A stretch of DNA of 64,000 nt from Rugalucina vietnamica (Eukaryota; Mollusca; Bivalvia; Lucinida; Lucinidae), in contig OZ024878.1 in NCBI GenBank assembly GCA_964017185.1, forward strand, positions 4,030,151 to 4,094,150. Direction: 5' to 3'. Below, piece after piece: positions 60,132-64,000 of this stretch. Under the pieces are notes generated by a model. The model made no database searches and was not told where the DNA came from. It saw only the letters and a list, made by a program, of their open reading frames with translations. The position numbers were made by a program, and so were the translations under genes. Numbering within the stretch: position 1 is the first letter of the stretch; each line of letters opens with the position of its first letter.

Positions 60132-63100
60132 TTAGTCCCGAGCTCTCACAAGAGAAGTAAATTTAGACACACAATCATCTGACAATTCAGCAGAGGAGAT
60201 CAGAGAATCAGGGAGTTCATTCCAATCTCTAATGGTCTGGGGGAAGAAACTGTGTAAATAGGCATTTGTACTTGCTGAAGGTATCTGAAATGCCAAGGAG
60301 TGTTGATTCCTACAACGCCTATTTTTGGGGATAAGGTCATCCGTGGGTATTTTTGCTCTCCCTTTTAGACCTTTGTAAAGTAATATAATTCTATTATCCT
60401 TCCTTCTTTTCTGCAGGGATTCCCATTTTAGTTTTTTAAGGATGCCAGTCATACTACCTTTTTCATATGTATAGTTCCTAGTTACAAACCTAGCCGCACG
60501 CTTTTGCACCTTCTCCAAATCATCTATCAAACCTTCATAATGAGGGTCCCAAACTGAGCTACCATATTCAAGAATAGGTCTCACCAGACCTTTGTAGGCA
60601 GCTTCTCTCACATCTTGGGGGCAAGAAAACAGATTTCGTCTCAAAAAACCAAGGGTCCTATTGGCTTTGGTACACACATTGCTGATGTGAGTATTCCATT
60701 TTAAATCCTTAGTTATTGTTACACCAAGATATTTGATACTCTCAACGTTTTCCAACACAGTACCCTCAAGCTTGTAAGAAGCCTGAATTTTACTAGTACG
60801 TTTATTTGTCAGCTGCATCATATTGCACTTGACAGGTTGAAATCTCATACCCCATTTCCTGGCCCAACTACCTAATCGATCAATATCCTTCTGAAGTTTC
60901 ACTGTATCCTCCTCATTCTTAATTTCACGATAACAAACACAATCATCAGCAAAGAGTCTGATTTCCGATTCAATATCTGAGGTGATATCATTTATATGCA
61001 ACGAAAACAACAAGGGGCCAAGAACGGTGCCCTGTGGGACACCAGATACAACAGGAGCCCAGTCTGATTTAACGCCATTAACCACAACTCTTTGTTGTCT
61101 ATAGCAAAGGAAGGCATCAATCCATTTAATTGTTTTCCCACCAATTCCATAACTGAACAATTTGCTTTTAAGGAGTTCATGCGGAGGAGTGTCAAAAGCT
61201 TTTTCGAAATCCAAGATAAATGTGTCAACCTGACCTTGATTGTCTAAGATTTTTGCCCAGTCATCAATCACTGTAGCTAACTGGGTTTCACAACTGTGGG
61301 ATTTCCTGAATGCATGTTGCCTGTCTGACAAAAGTTTATGATGATCCAAATGGGACATGATATTAGAACACACTATATGTTCCAGAAGTTTGCAGGGTAC
61401 GCAGGTCAAGGAAACTGGACGATAGTTGCAAGCAAGAGACCTGTCAGCCTTTTTGAACAGGGGACAAATGTTTGCTAAAGACCATTCTTTGGGGATTTCA
61501 CCCGAGTCTATTGACTGTTGAAAAAGATGTGCAAAAACAGGACCTAGCTCAGATGCCAATTCCTTAAGGACTCTAGGATGAAGCTCATCAGGACCTAAAG
61601 CTTTCGACGGGTTCAAACCTTTCAGAAGTTTTGTGACACCTTCTTTGGATATCACTATGTCTTCCATAAACGGGGCTTTTCTATTCAGAAGAGGGACCTG
61701 GCTATGTTCAGTTTTGGTGAACACATCCGTAAACTGACCATTGAATTCACCAGCCTTTTCAAAATCTGATTCAGCAAGACCACTTCCATTTCGCTTTTTC
61801 AAAGGGGGGATACCTTGAACATCTTTTTTCTGACTATTTATGTACCGATAAAAATCTCTTGGATTAGCCTTAACATCACCAACCAAGTTATTTACATACA
61901 ACTCATGCTGTTTTCTGATATCTGCTTTGATTTCTCTTCTCAAAGTTTCAAATTTCGTTCTAAATTTTGCATTCCCAGTTTTCTTCGCTTTAGCGTGAGT
62001 TGCATTTTTTCTACGAATCTTTCTTCTTATTTCAGGAGTTAACCATGGGACTGAGGAAACTGAGCGACTAGTCTTTGATGGGATATGTTTATCCACTGAT
62101 TCCTGGATAAAAGATGTGATCAAATTAAAGTTTTCTTGAACCGACCGTGTGCCAGAGTAACCGTTGAAATATTTCTCCTTTGCAAATTGAAGGGCATCAC
62201 CTTTCATAGATTCATAATCACCTTTCTGATATTTATACACCTTTCTCTTAGGTTTCTTGATGGGGGGAATAACTATTTTCAAAGTTCCAGAGACAATGTC
62301 ATGATCACTAAGCCTGTCCGGGGAATGAATATCAACAAATTGTCCGGGAAGTGAAGTGATAATCAAATCCAATGTGTTTTGTCCTCTTGTGGGGAAGTGC
62401 ACTACCTGTTCCAATTCGTGGTCACTAATAAGTTCTACCAACTTTGCACCTTCAGACACGCTCAATGAAAAACCTAGTTTGTTGAGTCTATCTGGCCAAA
62501 CAATATCTCTGAAGTTGAAATCACCCATGACATGGACCGAGGGGGGTTTGTTTCCTTTATGTAAAGTTTTCACCTTTTCAAGTTGGTCTTTGAATAACTC
62601 AAGTTCCTCTATCTTACCATCTGGAGGTCGATACCAACTTGCCACAAAATGGGAAGTTTTGTTCGCATATACCTTTACCCAAACTGATTCAGAGCCGTTT
62701 TCCAATTCAGTGATCGGCATATGAGGAATATCTTTGTGTATAAGTAACATCACACCACCGCCGTCAAGAGTTCTATCTTTTCTATACACATTGTAAGGAC
62801 AAGTTTCTGGGAACAATTCTGAAGTTGAAATAGTGTTGTCAATTTTAGTTTCTTGAATTGCAACGATCTGAGGTTGATGGAGATCAAGAAATGCCAACAA
62901 CTCAAGTTTTTTACCTCTAATACTATTGATATTTATGCTTGAGAATTTTAACCCACTGATAAATTTATTTTTGTTTGTACCTGAACCACATGTTTTAGTA
63001 CCACAGCTACTATCGTTTGACAATGGAGCAAATCTATTTTGTTCTTCCAAGTTTAATTGATCAGAAAAGAATGAATCCGAAAAGTTGAAGAAGTCACATT

Positions 63101-63821
63101 TTGGGCAAATCCATGAACAATTTGAATTTTGTATATTTTCATACTGGTTATCTGAGACAAGGGAGCATTTATTGTGGACCCACATTTCACATTTGTCACA
63201 TTGAACAGCCTTGTGACTATTTAAGACAGCCCTACTGCAAAGACCACAGTCTGCTTTGCAGTCTGAACAATACCAAGGTTCATTTTCATTTTCCAAACTG
63301 GAAAGTTCTTTTTCGCTGGGATTTGCACATGTCGCATGAAAGCGCTTTTCGCAGTCATTGCATGTGACAAATTTGTCGGTAGCTTTACAGTATTTTTTGC
63401 ATAGCCGACACAGGAACCTGGGACCTGGATTCATTTCAATGTCTCCAGCCAGGATGATGAGGGTGAGCAGGTTGGTTCCCTTGGAGGGCTTAAAACTTTG
63501 AAGACCTTCAGAACTCCTGCGATTGCCAAGCTTCCTTGAGTATGCCAAAAAGTGTGAAATATTGCCAGAAGTTTTTTCAGTACCAATGTTGCAGTCATGG
63601 TTCGGGTCCAAGGAACATGTAGAGTTAATCCACTTCCAAAAACAAAAGCCTAAAGCAAGGAACAAGACCAACCTGTAGAACATTATGTGATAAATACAAT
63701 TTGAACAACAACAACAACAATCTGAAGTGAATCCCGAAGATTTTTGTGTATGGAGAAATACGCGAGTGAGCGTGGAAACTGACTTGTAACTTAATGGGTA
63801 AGCGAGGCAATCCTCATTCAC
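60132..63821 (-). CDS. CR1-like LINE polyprotein with 2A motif, PHD-like fingers, endonuclease and RT
   Basis: Residues about 48-70 form a hydrophobic stretch. Residues 119-134 read LTLIILAGDIEMNPGP, a 2A-type DxExNPGP ribosome-skipping motif (NPGP at 63420..63431). Residues 137-188 and 191-243 are two Cys4HisCys3-like PHD fingers. Residues 292 to about 520 are an AP endonuclease (SININSIRG, IQETKID, GDFNF, LSDHDIVSG). The RT follows (about 760-1010) with DFEKAFD, SGVPQGTVLGPLLFS and FADD at 60942..60953. All catalytic motifs I can see are intact. The true start may be the Met at residue 47 rather than residue 1, since residues 35-39 are Cys codons from a (GTT)n run. The enzyme copies its own RNA at nicked target DNA. 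Confidence 0.92.
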   Translation of the reverse strand: MNEDCLAYPLSYKSVSTLTRVFLHTQKSSGFTSDCCCCCSNCIYHIMFYRLVLFLALGFCFWKWINSTCSLDPNHDCNIGTEKTSGNISHFLAYSRKLGNRRSSEGLQSFKPSKGTNLLTLIILAGDIEMNPGPRFLCRLCKKYCKATDKFVTCNDCEKRFHATCANPSEKELSSLENENEPWYCSDCKADCGLCSRAVLNSHKAVQCDKCEMWVHNKCSLVSDNQYENIQNSNCSWICPKCDFFNFSDSFFSDQLNLEEQNRFAPLSNDSSCGTKTCGSGTNKNKFISGLKFSSININSIRGKKLELLAFLDLHQPQIVAIQETKIDNTISTSELFPETCPYNVYRKDRTLDGGGVMLLIHKDIPHMPITELENGSESVWVKVYANKTSHFVASWYRPPDGKIEELELFKDQLEKVKTLHKGNKPPSVHVMGDFNFRDIVWPDRLNKLGFSLSVSEGAKLVELISDHELEQVVHFPTRGQNTLDLIITSLPGQFVDIHSPDRLSDHDIVSGTLKIVIPPIKKPKRKVYKYQKGDYESMKGDALQFAKEKYFNGYSGTRSVQENFNLITSFIQESVDKHIPSKTSRSVSSVPWLTPEIRRKIRRKNATHAKAKKTGNAKFRTKFETLRREIKADIRKQHELYVNNLVGDVKANPRDFYRYINSQKKDVQGIPPLKKRNGSGLAESDFEKAGEFNGQFTDVFTKTEHSQVPLLNRKAPFMEDIVISKEGVTKLLKGLNPSKALGPDELHPRVLKELASELGPVFAHLFQQSIDSGEIPKEWSLANICPLFKKADRSLACNYRPVSLTCVPCKLLEHIVCSNIMSHLDHHKLLSDRQHAFRKSHSCETQLATVIDDWAKILDNQGQVDTFILDFEKAFDTPPHELLKSKLFSYGIGGKTIKWIDAFLCYRQQRVVVNGVKSDWAPVVSGVPQGTVLGPLLFSLHINDITSDIESEIRLFADDCVCYREIKNEEDTVKLQKDIDRLGSWARKWGMRFQPVKCNMMQLTNKRTSKIQASYKLEGTVLENVESIKYLGVTITKDLKWNTHISNVCTKANRTLGFLRRNLFSCPQDVREAAYKGLVRPILEYGSSVWDPHYEGLIDDLEKVQKRAARFVTRNYTYEKGSMTGILKKLKWESLQKRRKDNRIILLYKGLKGRAKIPTDDLIPKNRRCRNQHSLAFQIPSASTNAYLHSFFPQTIRDWNELPDSLISSAELSDDCVSKFTSLVRARD

Positions 63822-63889
63822 CCTTGACCCTTGTCATTGACAGTACTCATGCACTTAAATACAATTTGAACAACAACAACAACAATTTG
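63696..63889 (+). repeat. Direct repeat with (AAC)n in LINE 5' region
   Basis: AAATACAATTTGAACAACAA with further AAC units occurs at 63696 and again at 63858. It may reflect tandem 5' UTR units of the LINE. Confidence 0.6.
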
Positions 63890-64000
63890 AATAAGCAACC
63901 ACAAGTGACAGTCAAAATATCTAAGATCTACCGGGTTACTTGGGTGGAGGGGGGGGGGAGGGAGCTCACAATTCACAATACCAGCCGGTTAGCGATCTAG

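Larger units (their letters stand above)
60041..64000 (-). mobile_element. CR1-like LINE, coding region complete
   Basis: The 3' end is a (ATTCTG)n tail at 60041..60065, preceded by the hairpin CTGGTG...CACCAG. One uninterrupted ORF of 1229 codons fills most of it. The 5' end is near or beyond the window edge. A 30-bp stretch around AAATACAATTTGAACAACAA recurs at 63696 and 63858, near the 5' end. A truncated relative sits at 4843..6262. The open frame suggests recent insertion. Confidence 0.9.

Overview
The window is eukaryotic, metazoan DNA: AT-rich, with GT-AG introns, vertebrate-like orthologues split over many small exons, and a very dense load of transposons. tRNA-derived SINEs, CR1-like LINEs, Helitrons and hairpin-ended elements such as AGCTCACCTGAGC suggest a mollusc, most likely a bivalve. 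That attribution is inference; no species is claimed.

Three host genes were assembled exon by exon from splice sites and protein similarity. (1) The 5' end of CWF19L1 (minus strand, ATG at 2616) runs off the left edge. (2) DNAAF3 (plus strand, ATG at 2947, stop at 18656, 15 exons, 495 codons) is an axonemal dynein assembly factor. CWF19L1 and DNAAF3 are head to head, with 330 bp between start codons and a forkhead motif in the gap. (3) DEF8 (minus strand, ATG at 42937, stop ending at 27807, 11 coding exons, 609 codons) is a Rubicon-homology, lysosome/Rab7-type regulator that converges on DNAAF3. Its promoter is probably near 46.1 kb.

The rest is mostly mobile DNA. Introns and spacers hold about 21 copies of a roughly 235-bp GAGCC-ended palindromic MITE with 4-bp target duplications, eight copies of a second palindromic MITE, and several fold-back elements. 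There is also a MULE-like element with a 9-bp duplication, SINEs, and five families of hairpin-ended elements that carry internal tandem arrays. From 44.4 kb rightwards there is a LINE fragment, a 9.7-kb Helentron (Rep, PIF1 helicase and endonuclease, with a 23-residue STPR-like repeat domain), and a CR1-type LINE with an uninterrupted 1229-codon ORF carrying a 2A motif and two PHD-like fingers.

The most striking signal is repeated tandem duplication of exon pieces with their 3' splice sites in the two complete genes. The cases are a 12-copy 108-bp array at DEF8 exon 4, a full duplicate of DEF8 exon 7 that looks like a mutually exclusive exon pair, and a partial duplicate of DNAAF3 exon 14.
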